A stretch of DNA of 64,000 nucleotides. It comes from JAZKBN01 sp040388605. Lineage in GTDB: Bacteria; Bacteroidota; Bacteroidia; Cytophagales; Flexibacteraceae. The stretch lies in NCBI GenBank assembly GCA_040388605.1, contig JAZKBN010000005.1:124001-188000 (forward strand), given 5' to 3'. How positions within the stretch are numbered: position 1 is the stretch's first letter; each line of letters starts with the position of its first letter. Of this stretch, positions 1-8,939 are shown piece after piece. The position numbers were made by a program, and so were the translations under genes. The notes under the pieces are model-generated. The model ran no database searches. It was not told where the DNA came from and saw only the letters and a program-made list of their open reading frames with translations.

Positions 1-1
1 C

Positions 2-220
2 CCCGGTGCTTCAACACTGAACCTGTTGGCCCCTGCCGATTTCCGGAAAAATGTAAAAACACTGCAATTGGTAAATAACCTTGGGCAAACTGTTTTAACA
101 GTACAGGTGCATGCAGATGAACAGGGCCTGATTACAGTGCCCGTATCACATTTACCTGCCGGAATCTATTGCGTGTCAATTCCCGGAACCGGCTTCACCA
201 AAACCTGGGTAAAAGAGTAA
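2..220 (+). CDS. C-terminal end of a T9SS-secreted protein (type A sorting domain), 5' truncated
   Basis: Only the last 72 codons lie in the window; the reading frame is open to the left edge. The segment begins with PGASTLNL and continues with a pattern of short beta strands, including VNNLGQTV and LPAGIYCVSI, and a final Lys-Glu. This is the usual layout of the Por/T9SS type A sorting domain: a YPNP-like start (just cut off), a N-x-x-G-Q turn, then L-P-x-G-x-Y. In this family the domain directs export through the type IX system and is normally cleaved at the cell surface. The catalytic or adhesive part of the protein lies outside the window, so its function cannot be given. A strong terminator follows directly. 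Confidence 0.85.
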   Translation, partial: PGASTLNLLAPADFRKNVKTLQLVNNLGQTVLTVQVHADEQGLITVPVSHLPAGIYCVSIPGTGFTKTWVKE

Positions 221-283
221 TGCTGAACGCCTGCAAAAGAGAATGCAGGCTGTTTAGTGAAATTGAATCTGTAGATTTGTCAG

Positions 284-317
284 AAAGGCGCAGGGCATTG
301 TCCTGCGCCTTTTTTTG
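284..317 (+). terminator. Rho-independent terminator after the T9SS substrate
   Basis: An 11-bp perfect stem (284-294 with 302-312, core AGGCGCAGG/CCTGCGCCT) with a 7-nt loop runs into a T tract. It ends the transcript of the upstream gene and insulates maeB. Confidence 0.9.
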
Positions 318-416
318 AATCTTGTTATGCAAGGAATCGCAGACCAATTTTTTCAATTTGTCTTTCAAAATACCAAGTGATTTAAGATTGGTATGCCTTT
401 ATATAGCAGATAAGCA

Positions 417-424
417 TAATTTTG
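417..424 (+). promoter_or_regulatory. Candidate -7 promoter element for maeB
   Basis: TAATTTTG matches the Bacteroidota -7 consensus TAnnTTTG exactly. No well-spaced TTTG -33 element is visible, so only the -7 core is claimed. It would give a leader of about 95 nt before the ATG at 523. Confidence 0.4.
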
Positions 425-431
425 CGTTATT

Positions 432-456
432 ATACATGTACATTTATAATACATGT
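432..456. repeat. Direct repeat ATACATGT x2 in the maeB leader
   Basis: ATACATGT occurs at 432-439 and again at 449-456, 17 bp start to start. Each copy holds the palindrome ACATGT. The pair lies just downstream of the candidate promoter core, a position where a dimeric repressor could act. No regulator is identified. Confidence 0.35.
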
Positions 457-522
457 TCCCTTGCTTTGCATTTAGCGTTATAAATTAAAAGCTTGCAAAT
501 ACCTGCTAACACCAAATAAACA

Positions 523-2871
523 ATGAAAGTAAGAGCTTCGGATGCCCTTGATTATCACCGCAATGGCAAACCCGGCAAAATAGAAGTAATTCCTACCAAG
601 CCTGTTACCACCCAAAGAGATTTGGCCCTTGCCTATTCGCCCGGTGTTGCCGAGCCCTGCATGGCCATTTTCGAAGATAAGGAGGCTGTTTACGAATACA
701 CTGCAAAAGGAAACCTTGTGGGCGTAATTACCAACGGAACAGCGGTATTGGGTCTTGGCAACATTGGCCCCGATGCCAGTAAGCCCGTAATGGAAGGCAA
801 AGGCGTTTTATTCAAAAAATTCGCCGGCATTGATGTTTTCGATATTGAAATTGACTGTAACGATCCTGATGAGTTTATACGTATTGTAGCCTCGCTTGAG
901 CCTACTTTCGGCGGTATAAACCTTGAAGATATAAAAGCCCCCGAAAGCTTTTACATAGAAACTGAGCTGAAAAAACGCTGCACCATTCCCCTGATGCACG
1001 ATGACCAGCACGGCACTGCCATAATTTCGGCCGCTGCATTAATTAATGCAGTGGAGATTGTGGGCAAAAGCCTCGACTCTATTAAGCTCGTTGTTCTGGG
1101 TGCGGGCGCCGCTGCAATTGCCTGTACTACCTTTTACCATTCGCTTGGCGTAAAACCAGAAAACACGGTAATGGTAGATAAAATAGGTGTGCTGCGACCT
1201 GATAACATTGAGCCCGGCGATTCCCGCTACCGTTTTATAACGCACCGCAACCTGCATACCCTTGATGAAGCTATGGTTGGCGCCGATGTATTCCTTGGCC
1301 TTTCGGCTAAGAACCTGCTCAAGCCTGAGCTGTTACTGCTCATGGCAAACGATCCTATCGTTTTCGCCTTGGCCAACCCCGACCCGGAGATAGATTATGA
1401 CCTTGCCATGTCGACAAGGCCTGATATTATTATGGCAACCGGCCGAACAGATCACCCCAACCAGGTGAACAACGTGCTTGGCTTCCCTTACATATTCAGG
1501 GGTGCGCTTGATGTGCGGGCTACAGCCATTAACGAAGAAATGAAGCTGGCAGCCACCAATGCTATTGCAGAGCTTGCCAAGCAAACCGTGCCGGATACGG
1601 TTACCAAGGCCTACAACAGCTCTACCATGACTTTCGGCCGCAAATACCTGATTCCCAAGCCGCTTGATCCACGCCTGATTACCACCATTGCCCCGGCTGT
1701 TGCCAAAGCAGCCATGGACAGCGGTGTGGCCCGCCGCAAAATTGATAACTGGGATCAATACCATATTGATTTGCTGCGCCGTGTTGGCATTAACCAAAAG
1801 CTGATTACACAGCTGACCGCCCGCGCTAAATCTGCGCCTAAAAAGGTGGTTTTTGCCGAGGCAGATAATTACAAAATATTAAAGGCCGCCCAAATTGTTC
1901 ATGATGAGCACATTGGCGAACCAATATTGCTGGGTAACCCCAAGCGCATAGCCGAGCTTATTGCCGAGCATTGCCTGGAGCTCAGCCATTGCCGTATTAT
2001 TGACCCCCGAAACGAAGATGCCCTTTGCGAAGAATACGGCAAAGTGCTGTACGAAAAACGCAAGCGCAAAGGCATTACCATGTACGATGCCAAAAAGAGC
2101 ATGCGCGACCGTAATTATTTCGGCGCCGCCATGGTTGAATTAGGGCATGCCGATGTGCTTATTTCTGGCCTTACAAAAGATTATGCCCCAACCATAAGCC
2201 CGGCCCTCAGGGTAATAGGGGTTGAAAAAGGTGTAAACCGGGTAGCCGGCATGTACGTAATAAACGCGCGCCAAGGCACTTATTTCTTCGCCGACACTAC
2301 CGTAAACGTAGACCCCGGTGTGGATGATTTGGTGGAAATAACCGGCCTGACTGCAGATTATGTTCGATTCTTCGGCGAAGAGCCGCGTATTGCATTGCTG
2401 AGCTATTCAAACTTCGGCAGCAGCAAGGGGCTTGAGCCTGAAAAAATGGCGACCGCCGTAAAGGTGGCTAAAAAGAAATATCCGGGCCTTAAAATTGACG
2501 GTGAAATGCAGGCAAACATTGCATTAAGCCCAACCCTGCTTAAGGAAAATTACCCCTTCAGCGAGCTTGCCGAAACCGGCGCAAACACCCTTGTATTCCC
2601 AAACCTTGCGGCAGGAAATATTGCCTACAAGCTTTTACAGGAAACCGGCAGCGCCGAAGTAATTGGCCCCATACTTATGGGCATGAAAAAGCCTGTTCAG
2701 ATTTTACAGTTAGGCAGCTCTGTGCGCGAAATTGTGAACATGGTAGTAATTGGCGTGGTAGATGCGCAACGTAAGCAGCAGGGCTTTGTAGCCCCGCCTG
2801 AAGGCGAAGCCGGAAATATGCCTGTTGAGAATGATGAAGTAGCTTCAGCTGCTGAAGGCGTGGAAGCCTGA
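523..2871 (+). CDS. maeB: NADP-dependent malic enzyme fused to a phosphotransacetylase-like domain (MaeB type)
   Basis: Cytosolic enzyme that oxidatively decarboxylates malate to pyruvate, making NADPH. The 782 residues fit the two-part MaeB family (about 760). The N-terminal malic domain shows AYSPGVAEP (catalytic Tyr region), the KKFAGIDVFDIEID segment, EDIKAPE and HDDQHGTA for metal and substrate binding. The nucleotide-binding domain has VVLGAGAAAIA. From about residue 430 a phosphotransacetylase-like domain follows (KKVVFAEAD, ISGLTKDYAPTISPALRVIG). In MaeB proteins this second domain is regulatory, responding to acetyl-CoA, and is not known to be an active transacetylase. The C-terminal 25 residues are acidic and probably disordered. 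Monocistronic between two terminators. Confidence 0.96.
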   Translation: MKVRASDALDYHRNGKPGKIEVIPTKPVTTQRDLALAYSPGVAEPCMAIFEDKEAVYEYTAKGNLVGVITNGTAVLGLGNIGPDASKPVMEGKGVLFKKFAGIDVFDIEIDCNDPDEFIRIVASLEPTFGGINLEDIKAPESFYIETELKKRCTIPLMHDDQHGTAIISAAALINAVEIVGKSLDSIKLVVLGAGAAAIACTTFYHSLGVKPENTVMVDKIGVLRPDNIEPGDSRYRFITHRNLHTLDEAMVGADVFLGLSAKNLLKPELLLLMANDPIVFALANPDPEIDYDLAMSTRPDIIMATGRTDHPNQVNNVLGFPYIFRGALDVRATAINEEMKLAATNAIAELAKQTVPDTVTKAYNSSTMTFGRKYLIPKPLDPRLITTIAPAVAKAAMDSGVARRKIDNWDQYHIDLLRRVGINQKLITQLTARAKSAPKKVVFAEADNYKILKAAQIVHDEHIGEPILLGNPKRIAELIAEHCLELSHCRIIDPRNEDALCEEYGKVLYEKRKRKGITMYDAKKSMRDRNYFGAAMVELGHADVLISGLTKDYAPTISPALRVIGVEKGVNRVAGMYVINARQGTYFFADTTVNVDPGVDDLVEITGLTADYVRFFGEEPRIALLSYSNFGSSKGLEPEKMATAVKVAKKKYPGLKIDGEMQANIALSPTLLKENYPFSELAETGANTLVFPNLAAGNIAYKLLQETGSAEVIGPILMGMKKPVQILQLGSSVREIVNMVVIGVVDAQRKQQGFVAPPEGEAGNMPVENDEVASAAEGVEA

Positions 2872-2891
2872 TAATTAATCTGTAAAAATTA

Positions 2892-2945
2892 AATCCCCCG
2901 TAGTTTGTTCTCTTTTGAGTTCATACCACGGGGAATTTTTGTTTT
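2892..2945 (+). terminator. Terminator after maeB, between convergent genes
   Basis: CCCCGT at 2896-2901 pairs with ACGGGG at 2928-2933 across a long, partly pairable loop, followed by AATTTTTG. The stem is shorter than the other terminators in the window, so confidence is moderate. Confidence 0.55.
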
Positions 2946-3007
2946 AGGACTTTTACAGCGCCTTGTATGAGCATTCCTGTTACCGGAACCCGGGCTTTAC
3001 ATTCCGC

Positions 3008-5785
3008 TTACAATTCCGACATATCGTAATTGGCATTAAAGAAAATCTTATATTCTTCAATATTCTTGGTCCGGTAGAATTTCGGGAAATTATCCTGCGA
3101 AATAACGAACATATCGAATTTTACACCTTTTAGCATATTGGGTATGCTCTGGTCGTCGTATTGCTTTTTAAGGTAGCTGAGGGCTTGCACAGGAGTAGGT
3201 AATTCCTTTACGGTTATTATTATGTGCTTATTGTCGCCAAGCAGGAGTTCAGCAATAGTAAATACCTCGTCAGGGTAATAGAGCAGGTTCAGGCTGTTTA
3301 TTTTAGCCCGAAGCGCGTTCTGGTCTACCTTGTCTGTAGGTACAATGAGCATAAACAGGTGCGCCTGCTCAATAGATGGTGAATAGCCTGCGCCCGTAAT
3401 TGCGGCAGCCACTGCGGCAGCTGTATCGGCTCCCGGATGTGTTTGTTTTTTCAGGAAAGCTTCGGCAGTTTCAAGCATGAATTTGGCATGGTCTTTCAGC
3501 TTGCTCTTGGGGTACTTTTCCATGAAATCTGAAAGGGCCTTTTTGTAGGTAGCGTAATCAAGGGTACGGCCTATTATATGCACTTCAAGCAGGTCAAGCT
3601 TGTCGCGGAAATCAATTTCCTTGTACCTGGCCCTTATTTCATCAACACCCTGTTGCGCCTCCACATATTCACCGGCCTCGAAATGTTCGTAGGCACGTTT
3701 GTAAATGTTGTTAGATGCATCGTTAGAGGCCTTCAGCTCGTTCAGGTAATTGGGGTTAAGTATAAGCTTAGCATATAATGAATTAGGGTAATCGCGCGTA
3801 AGCCTGTCGGCAATTTTACCACGGTCTGCACCTCGGTTCTGTTTGCCATACATCAGGTACAGAAAATAGAGCGCCTCAGGAGTTTTATCGTAATCAGGAA
3901 AAGTGGCGGCAAGGCGCAGGAAAGAGGCCTCAGCATTTGCCGGCTCCTCCAGCTTTTGCTCGTATATTTTTGCCAGGTTAAACAGGGCTGGGCGCAGCTT
4001 ATCGTTACTGGCTGTTAGCGCCTTATCGGTAAAGGGCAGGTCTTTCAGATAGCTTTCACGCTTTTGGGCCTGTGTTAAAGGAGCATCCTTGTCTTTTTTC
4101 TTTTTGCCCTCGCTTTCTTCGCCTTTGCCGCCTGCAGCTTTTTCAGCAAGGGCTTTTTTCTCTGCCTCTGAGCCTGGTGTTGGTACTTTGTTCGGGTCGG
4201 CTTCGGCGTCCTGGTTATCTATTGGGTTGTTGGCGTCTTTTACACTGCGCCGCCAGTTGTCTTCCAGCTTGCGGTTCCCCCATCGTTTCTTAAACTGCGC
4301 CGAACCGATAGCCATGGCATTCGGGTTGGCAAAATACCATTTCACATCGCCGGGCAGGGTATTCACCGGGTTGGCTGTTCCGCCGGGAATTTGCCGGCTC
4401 GATGTATCACCGCCGGCACCGCCGCCCAATGCGCTGATGAGCTTTGCCTGCCTTTCAAGCTTGGCAGCCAGCTTTTCATTGGCAGCTTCTTTAAGTTCTT
4501 TTGCGGCAATCAGCTTATCTATATGCGCATTACGGCTGTTGCTGTCCATTCTGGCAATGCGTTGCAGGCTGTCTTCGCGTTCAACTATAAGGTATTCCTT
4601 AACGAATTCGGTTAAGTATGTGGCGCGGCGTTTTATAGATGCATAGTTATCGTCTATGGTATCAAGAATGGCTATGCTGCTGTCGTAATAGCTTTTGGCG
4701 GTTACGTAATCTTTCAGGCGCTCGTAATTAATTTCACCCAGGCGCAGGTAGCCGTAAGCCTTTTGGTTAGGCTTGCTCTTTTTTTCGTGCACCGATTCTT
4801 TGAAATGGGCTACCGCCTTATCAACATGGTTTTGCTTGAGCTCGAAGCGGCCCATTTCATAGTAAATCTTATCTTTATAATCTTCGTTTTTAAGGTCTTT
4901 CAGCAGCTTTTTGAAATACTTTTCAACACTCTTAACTGCATTGGCATCGTTGATGGGGGTAACCTGCCCCAAGCTTGTTTTTGCATAAAATGCCAGCTCA
5001 TACGGCGGATTATCCCTGATACATGCCTTGTATTGGGCATAAGCTGCCGAGTCTTTCCCTTCTTTCTGCCTGATTTGCGCCACTATATAATGCAGCCTTG
5101 CGCGTTCATCGGTAGGCCAGTTCATAAATTTGAGCGATTGCTCAATGTTGTCGGCCGTTTCCTTGTATTCTTTTTGTTTGTAATGGTACCAGGCTTTAAT
5201 CTTAAAGTATTCGCGCAGGTTGTTAGGGGTCATGCTCTGCTTACGCAGGTAATCATCCACTATAAAGGCGTTATTGAAATCGTTACCAAGCACATAGGTT
5301 CGCATGAGCCAAATGAGCGAGGTGTGCTTCATGTCCTTATCAGGACTCTTTGAATTTATATATTTAAAAGTGTACTGGGCGTTCTCGTAATCTTCGCGCT
5401 TATAATAACGTGCTTTGCCTATAACAAGATAGCTGTCATCTACCCAATCAGAATTTTTGTGGCGCTGAATGGGTATGCTGGCTTTTTTAAGGGCTTCCAG
5501 TAAGAGTGGCTCTATAGATTTCTCCATCTCCTTGCTTACATCGGGCAGAACAGGTAAAATGCGGTTGTAATTATCCTGCCGGGCTTTAAGTATGGTGGCT
5601 TCAGCCTCCTTCATTTTTTCACGACCAAGGAAATAGCCGTTATAATGTGCTAAGAGGTTATGCCACTGCCTGTTCGGAAATGTTTTTTTCTCGGTGCTGC
5701 AGCTGATTAGCGAAAAAAGCAAGCCCGCCGCAACCACAATGGTCCGGACCGTATAACCGTAATTTATAGGCCTTTGTGGCTGCAA
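3008..5785 (-). CDS. sprE: SprE/PorW-type TPR lipoprotein of the type IX secretion system
   Basis: A 925-residue lipoprotein. The signal peptide ends in the lipobox L-I-S-C with Cys29 as lipidation site. The region after it (STEKKTFPNRQWHNLLAHYNGYFLG) is the recognisable start of SprE/PorW proteins: an N-x-x-a-x-YN-x-x-F segment followed by TPR-like helical repeats. A charged, low-complexity Lys/Glu/Gly stretch lies near residues 540-570 and more TPR units follow. In Flavobacterium and Porphyromonas the family is needed for T9SS secretion and gliding, where it links the PorKN ring side to the translocon; that role is inferred here by family. It fits the T9SS substrates at both ends of the window. 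No other T9SS gene is adjacent. Confidence 0.85.
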   Translation of the reverse strand: MQPQRPINYGYTVRTIVVAAGLLFSLISCSTEKKTFPNRQWHNLLAHYNGYFLGREKMKEAEATILKARQDNYNRILPVLPDVSKEMEKSIEPLLLEALKKASIPIQRHKNSDWVDDSYLVIGKARYYKREDYENAQYTFKYINSKSPDKDMKHTSLIWLMRTYVLGNDFNNAFIVDDYLRKQSMTPNNLREYFKIKAWYHYKQKEYKETADNIEQSLKFMNWPTDERARLHYIVAQIRQKEGKDSAAYAQYKACIRDNPPYELAFYAKTSLGQVTPINDANAVKSVEKYFKKLLKDLKNEDYKDKIYYEMGRFELKQNHVDKAVAHFKESVHEKKSKPNQKAYGYLRLGEINYERLKDYVTAKSYYDSSIAILDTIDDNYASIKRRATYLTEFVKEYLIVEREDSLQRIARMDSNSRNAHIDKLIAAKELKEAANEKLAAKLERQAKLISALGGGAGGDTSSRQIPGGTANPVNTLPGDVKWYFANPNAMAIGSAQFKKRWGNRKLEDNWRRSVKDANNPIDNQDAEADPNKVPTPGSEAEKKALAEKAAGGKGEESEGKKKKDKDAPLTQAQKRESYLKDLPFTDKALTASNDKLRPALFNLAKIYEQKLEEPANAEASFLRLAATFPDYDKTPEALYFLYLMYGKQNRGADRGKIADRLTRDYPNSLYAKLILNPNYLNELKASNDASNNIYKRAYEHFEAGEYVEAQQGVDEIRARYKEIDFRDKLDLLEVHIIGRTLDYATYKKALSDFMEKYPKSKLKDHAKFMLETAEAFLKKQTHPGADTAAAVAAAITGAGYSPSIEQAHLFMLIVPTDKVDQNALRAKINSLNLLYYPDEVFTIAELLLGDNKHIIITVKELPTPVQALSYLKKQYDDQSIPNMLKGVKFDMFVISQDNFPKFYRTKNIEEYKIFFNANYDMSEL

Positions 5786-6118
5786 CTTGATTATTAAAAC
5801 CGCAGCGTCATATTTGCTGCTGTGAGTAAAGAATTACAAATATAAGCCCATAGCCCGAAACAGCCGAAAATAATAGGCAAATGCCGGGTATTTGGTATTG
5901 CAATAACGCAGCGGGCAGGGCAATAGTACGGCAGTTTTATGGTTCTGTAAAATTATTTTTAAAGGTTTGGTTCGGCAATAATTGTACAGGCAGACTTACC
6001 GATAATAATCTGACCCGGTTTTTGCTGCATATTTGCGGAAGGGGAAATGCTTGCACAAATCCGGATTGAGTCTTATTAATCTGTTATTCCTATACTTGTT
6101 TCCTGCACCTGAAAAACT
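5786..6118. other. 333-bp divergent intergenic region
   Basis: Divergent leader between sprE (minus) and the 6119 lipoprotein gene (plus). It holds the sprE -7 core and, at 6091-6098, TATACTTG, a one-mismatch -7 core for the plus-strand gene. An open frame at 5881-6069 has no family resemblance, is Cys/Asn rich and is not called. Nothing else recognised. Confidence 0.5.
5837..5844 (-). promoter_or_regulatory. Candidate -7 promoter element for sprE
   Basis: Read on the minus strand the site is TATATTTG, a perfect TAnnTTTG. It lies 52 nt upstream of the sprE ATG. No matching -33 TTTG at the usual spacing. Confidence 0.45.
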
Positions 6119-6727
6119 ATGAAAAGAGCCGGTATTTACATTTTGCTTTTGTTTCCTTTATTCCTGCTCGGCGGATGCTTCCTGCCTTCGGTTTACAGCC
6201 TTTACGATGGCGCAACCGATGAAAAGCTGGTTATGGTGCCTGAAATTGCCGGAACCTGGAAACACCCCGATACAAAAGATACCTGGGCCTTTGAAACCGG
6301 CGACGGCATGCAGACCGAAAAATATTACAAGCTTACCTGTAAGCAGAAAAAACGCAATAAAGCCGTTTTTGCCGCCCACTTTGTTCGCCTGAACGGCGAT
6401 TTATTCATGGATATTTTCACCATTGCCGATGAAAATAAAACCGGGAGCCGCAATATGCTCATGGAAAACGATATGCTGCGTTTCAGCCTCTACGCTGTAC
6501 ACAATTTTGCCAAGGTAAATGTGAACGGCAATAAGATGCAGATTCTCCAGTTCTTCCCCACAGAGCCTGATTCTGTAAACAAATACAGCCTTGAAAAGCT
6601 GAACTTTATTCGTGCCGACGGCGGTACAATTTTGGTAAGCAAACCGGAAGAAATTCGCAGGTTTCTTTCTGCACACTCAAACGATAAAACCTGCTTTACT
6701 GATACCATTCAGCTTACAAAGGAATAA
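6119..6727 (+). CDS. Hypothetical lipoprotein, 202 residues
   Basis: Family not recognised. The first 20 residues form a lipoprotein signal peptide: a short basic start, a hydrophobic core rich in Leu and Phe, and lipobox L-G-G-C with Cys20. The mature part opens with FLPSVYSLYDGATDEK and then reads like a small beta-rich domain (for example EIAGTWKHPDTKDTWAFE), similar in style to the many lipocalin-like or beta-sandwich lipoproteins of Bacteroidota that begin with a G-x-W motif. No catalytic motif is visible. Its stop is 13 bp before an assembly gap, so any downstream partner is unseen. Probably monocistronic. Confidence 0.75.
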   Translation: MKRAGIYILLLFPLFLLGGCFLPSVYSLYDGATDEKLVMVPEIAGTWKHPDTKDTWAFETGDGMQTEKYYKLTCKQKKRNKAVFAAHFVRLNGDLFMDIFTIADENKTGSRNMLMENDMLRFSLYAVHNFAKVNVNGNKMQILQFFPTEPDSVNKYSLEKLNFIRADGGTILVSKPEEIRRFLSAHSNDKTCFTDTIQLTKE

Positions 6728-6740
6728 CCCAAATTTGTTG

Positions 6741-6750
6741 NNNNNNNNNN
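6741..6750. other. Assembly gap (10 N)
   Basis: A placeholder gap between the convergent 6119 lipoprotein and 6754 kinase genes. Both coding regions end just before it, so no gene is visibly broken, but the true distance is unknown. Confidence 0.99.
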
Positions 6751-6753
6751 GTA

Positions 6754-7920
6754 TCAGGCTTGGTTTAAAATTATCCTGAAAGTGGTGCCTTTTCCCACTT
6801 CAGAATGCCGAACATAAATTTTACCGCTGTGGTAGTTTTCCACTATGCGTTTTACAAGGGTTAGCCCCAGGCCCCAGCCGCGTTTTTTGGTAGTAAAGCC
6901 GGGGTCGAATACGCGCCTGATCTGTTTTTTAGATATGCCTTTTCCGGTATCGCTAATATCTACCGCAATGCGGTGATGGCTTAAAGGTATAATGTCTACG
7001 GTAATGCGGCCTATGCTGTTCATGGCGTCAACTGCATTTTTAATAATGTTTTCAACCACCCACCCAAAAAGCGAGGTGTTGAGCATGGCCGTACCCAAGC
7101 CTTCGCCGTGGGTGTTTACCCTGAACTGCACTTTGTTGCTAACACGCTTTTCAAGGTAGCTTATAGTTTGCCCTATTACCTCTTCCAGGTTTTCTTCGCT
7201 CAGCGTAGGTACCGATCCTATATTGCTGAACCTGGAAGTAATCATTTCAAGCCTTTGAATATCTTTCTCAAGCTCATGCACTATTTCCTGGTTAAACTCG
7301 GGGTCGGCTTTAAAGTATTCTACCCATGCAATTAATGAGCTTAGGGGCGTGCCCAGCTGGTGCGCGGTTTCCTTGGCAAGGCCCACCCAAACCCTGTTTT
7401 GCTCTGCCCTGCGCGAATTGCTGAAGGCCATATATGCAATTAAACCCAGCATGCTGATTACAGCCAACTGCATAAGCGGGTAATACTTAAGCTGAGAAAT
7501 CAGCTCCGAATTTTTATAATAGATGTACTGCTTTAAACCATCTGAGTCTATAACAATGGGTTCATATTGTGTACGCATTTCGGCAATGGCGGCATCAATG
7601 AACTTTTGCTTTTTTTCTGGGCTGAGCTTATCCGGTATGGTTATATTTCGGTAACTGATGAGGTTGTTCTTATCATCAGTCTGAATCATGGGTATGCTGT
7701 TATTGGCCTGGGTAATAGTTACCAGGAAATTCAAATCTTCATCGTTCGTGCTTATTGCCAAATGCTTATACGCCTGCGCCGAAACGTCGATAAGTCGGCG
7801 TTCACCGTTAGCCAGCTCGGTTACCAGGTGGTTGGTATAGTAAATAGATGCTGCCGCAATTACCAACGCAAGCCCAAGTATGGTAAACTTGTACTGCGAT
7901 TTATTTTGGTAGATGTTCAT
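6754..7920 (-). CDS. Membrane-bound sensor histidine kinase (orphan)
   Basis: 388 residues. One transmembrane helix near residues 11-29, a periplasmic sensor part of about 115 residues with no recognised fold, a second helix near 147-166, then a kinase core. The H-box is KETAHQLGTPLSS with His187 as the predicted phosphorylation site; the N-box is NIIKNAVDAM (291-300); the G-boxes are DTGKGIS and WGLGLTL. The AHQLGTPLSS form of the H-box marks a subgroup common in Bacteroidota. No response regulator gene is adjacent, so its partner and signal are unknown. The stop codon lies 3 bp from an assembly gap, so the 3' neighbourhood is not reliable. Confidence 0.92.
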   Translation of the reverse strand: MNIYQNKSQYKFTILGLALVIAAASIYYTNHLVTELANGERRLIDVSAQAYKHLAISTNDEDLNFLVTITQANNSIPMIQTDDKNNLISYRNITIPDKLSPEKKQKFIDAAIAEMRTQYEPIVIDSDGLKQYIYYKNSELISQLKYYPLMQLAVISMLGLIAYMAFSNSRRAEQNRVWVGLAKETAHQLGTPLSSLIAWVEYFKADPEFNQEIVHELEKDIQRLEMITSRFSNIGSVPTLSEENLEEVIGQTISYLEKRVSNKVQFRVNTHGEGLGTAMLNTSLFGWVVENIIKNAVDAMNSIGRITVDIIPLSHHRIAVDISDTGKGISKKQIRRVFDPGFTTKKRGWGLGLTLVKRIVENYHSGKIYVRHSEVGKGTTFRIILNQA

Positions 7921-8142
7921 TTCGGAAAGATAAGAATTTTTGCAAGCCGGCTAAACGGCAAATAGTTTACCGAACAGGCTGTACAGGTTACAAGGCATGA
8001 TGAAAATAATCTATATGCGCTTATACACAGTCTTATTTCCGGCTTAGAATCAACGTTGTTTAGGGGGAATGCGTATAAAATCCACGACTACGGAACCGGT
8101 TTCCGCTTGGTATTGAAGTTAAAAAGGTTGTAAAAATTAAGA

Positions 8143-8730
8143 TTAAAGCCTTTGCAGCAACAAGGCCAATGCCATGCCGGCCGCAAAGCCCGAAGCGCCT
8201 GTAAAAAACGATCGCATCTTAACAGGTGTAAGCTGCACTATAAAGTTCAGCAGTATAAACCATATAAGTACTATAACCAGTTGCCCTGCTTCAAGCCCTA
8301 TGTTAAAGCCAATAAGGGGTTCTGCCAGGCTTTCTTCTGCCCCCAGCAATGAGCGCAGGTAGCTGCTGAAACCAAGGCCATGTATAAGCCCGAATACGAG
8401 GGCAAGGGGGTATCGCCACCAGCTGCTTTCGCTGCGTACCATGCGGTTGGCAGGCGGGGGCTGGGCAAGGTTAAAAACTGCGGTCAGAAGTATTGTGCCG
8501 GCAATAGATGCCTCTACCACTGCCTGCGGATAATTGAATAAATTCAGGGTAGCCACACCCAGGCTTATGCTGTGCCCTGCTGTAAAGGCAGTAAGCAGCC
8601 ATGCCACTTTCTTCCATTCGCGGGCGGGGTAGGCAAGGCAGAGTGTTAAAACGAACAAAATATGGTCGTATCCGTTCAGGTCGAGTATATGCTCAAGCCC
8701 TAAACGCATGTAGACTATGAAAGATGACAA
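8143..8730 (-). CDS. HupE/UreJ-family integral membrane protein
   Basis: 195 residues, almost entirely hydrophobic, with about six predicted membrane helices. Conserved features of the HupE/UreJ group are visible: GLEHILDLNGYDHILF near the N-terminus, then LTAFTAGHSISL, and GLIHGLGFSSYL in the second half. The His and Asp residues inside these helices are the proposed metal ligands. HupE and UreJ proteins are secondary nickel (or related metal) permeases, but this two-motif subgroup is often encoded far from hydrogenase or urease genes, as here, so its substrate is not established. It stands alone; its minus-strand leader carries no obvious promoter. Confidence 0.8.
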   Translation of the reverse strand: MSSFIVYMRLGLEHILDLNGYDHILFVLTLCLAYPAREWKKVAWLLTAFTAGHSISLGVATLNLFNYPQAVVEASIAGTILLTAVFNLAQPPPANRMVRSESSWWRYPLALVFGLIHGLGFSSYLRSLLGAEESLAEPLIGFNIGLEAGQLVIVLIWFILLNFIVQLTPVKMRSFFTGASGFAAGMALALLLQRL

Positions 8731-8939
8731 TGGTGCAGATTTAGCTGCCGATTGGTTCGGCTATAGATTAAATCAGTTTGCAATGTTCAGTGAGCAGGTA
8801 ATCTGATTTGTAAAAATATAAATTTAACGCGGTATCTATGTATTAAGAAATCAATATTTATTTTAACTGCACAAGCCCTTGTTGCAGGTAAATACCTGCC
8901 ATCGAAAATTTTGATTCAGGCACAATTTGTAACAGCCTG

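Noticed and set aside
5881..6069. Plus-strand open frame of 62 codons between sprE and the 6119 lipoprotein
   Set aside because: No family resemblance, odd composition and no room for its own promoter; treated as intergenic.
7962..8133. Plus-strand frame ending YGTGFRLVLKLKRL, similar to the end of a histidine kinase
   Set aside because: No start codon, no kinase motifs upstream and an overlapping context with the HupE gene tail; the likeness to a kinase end is too short.
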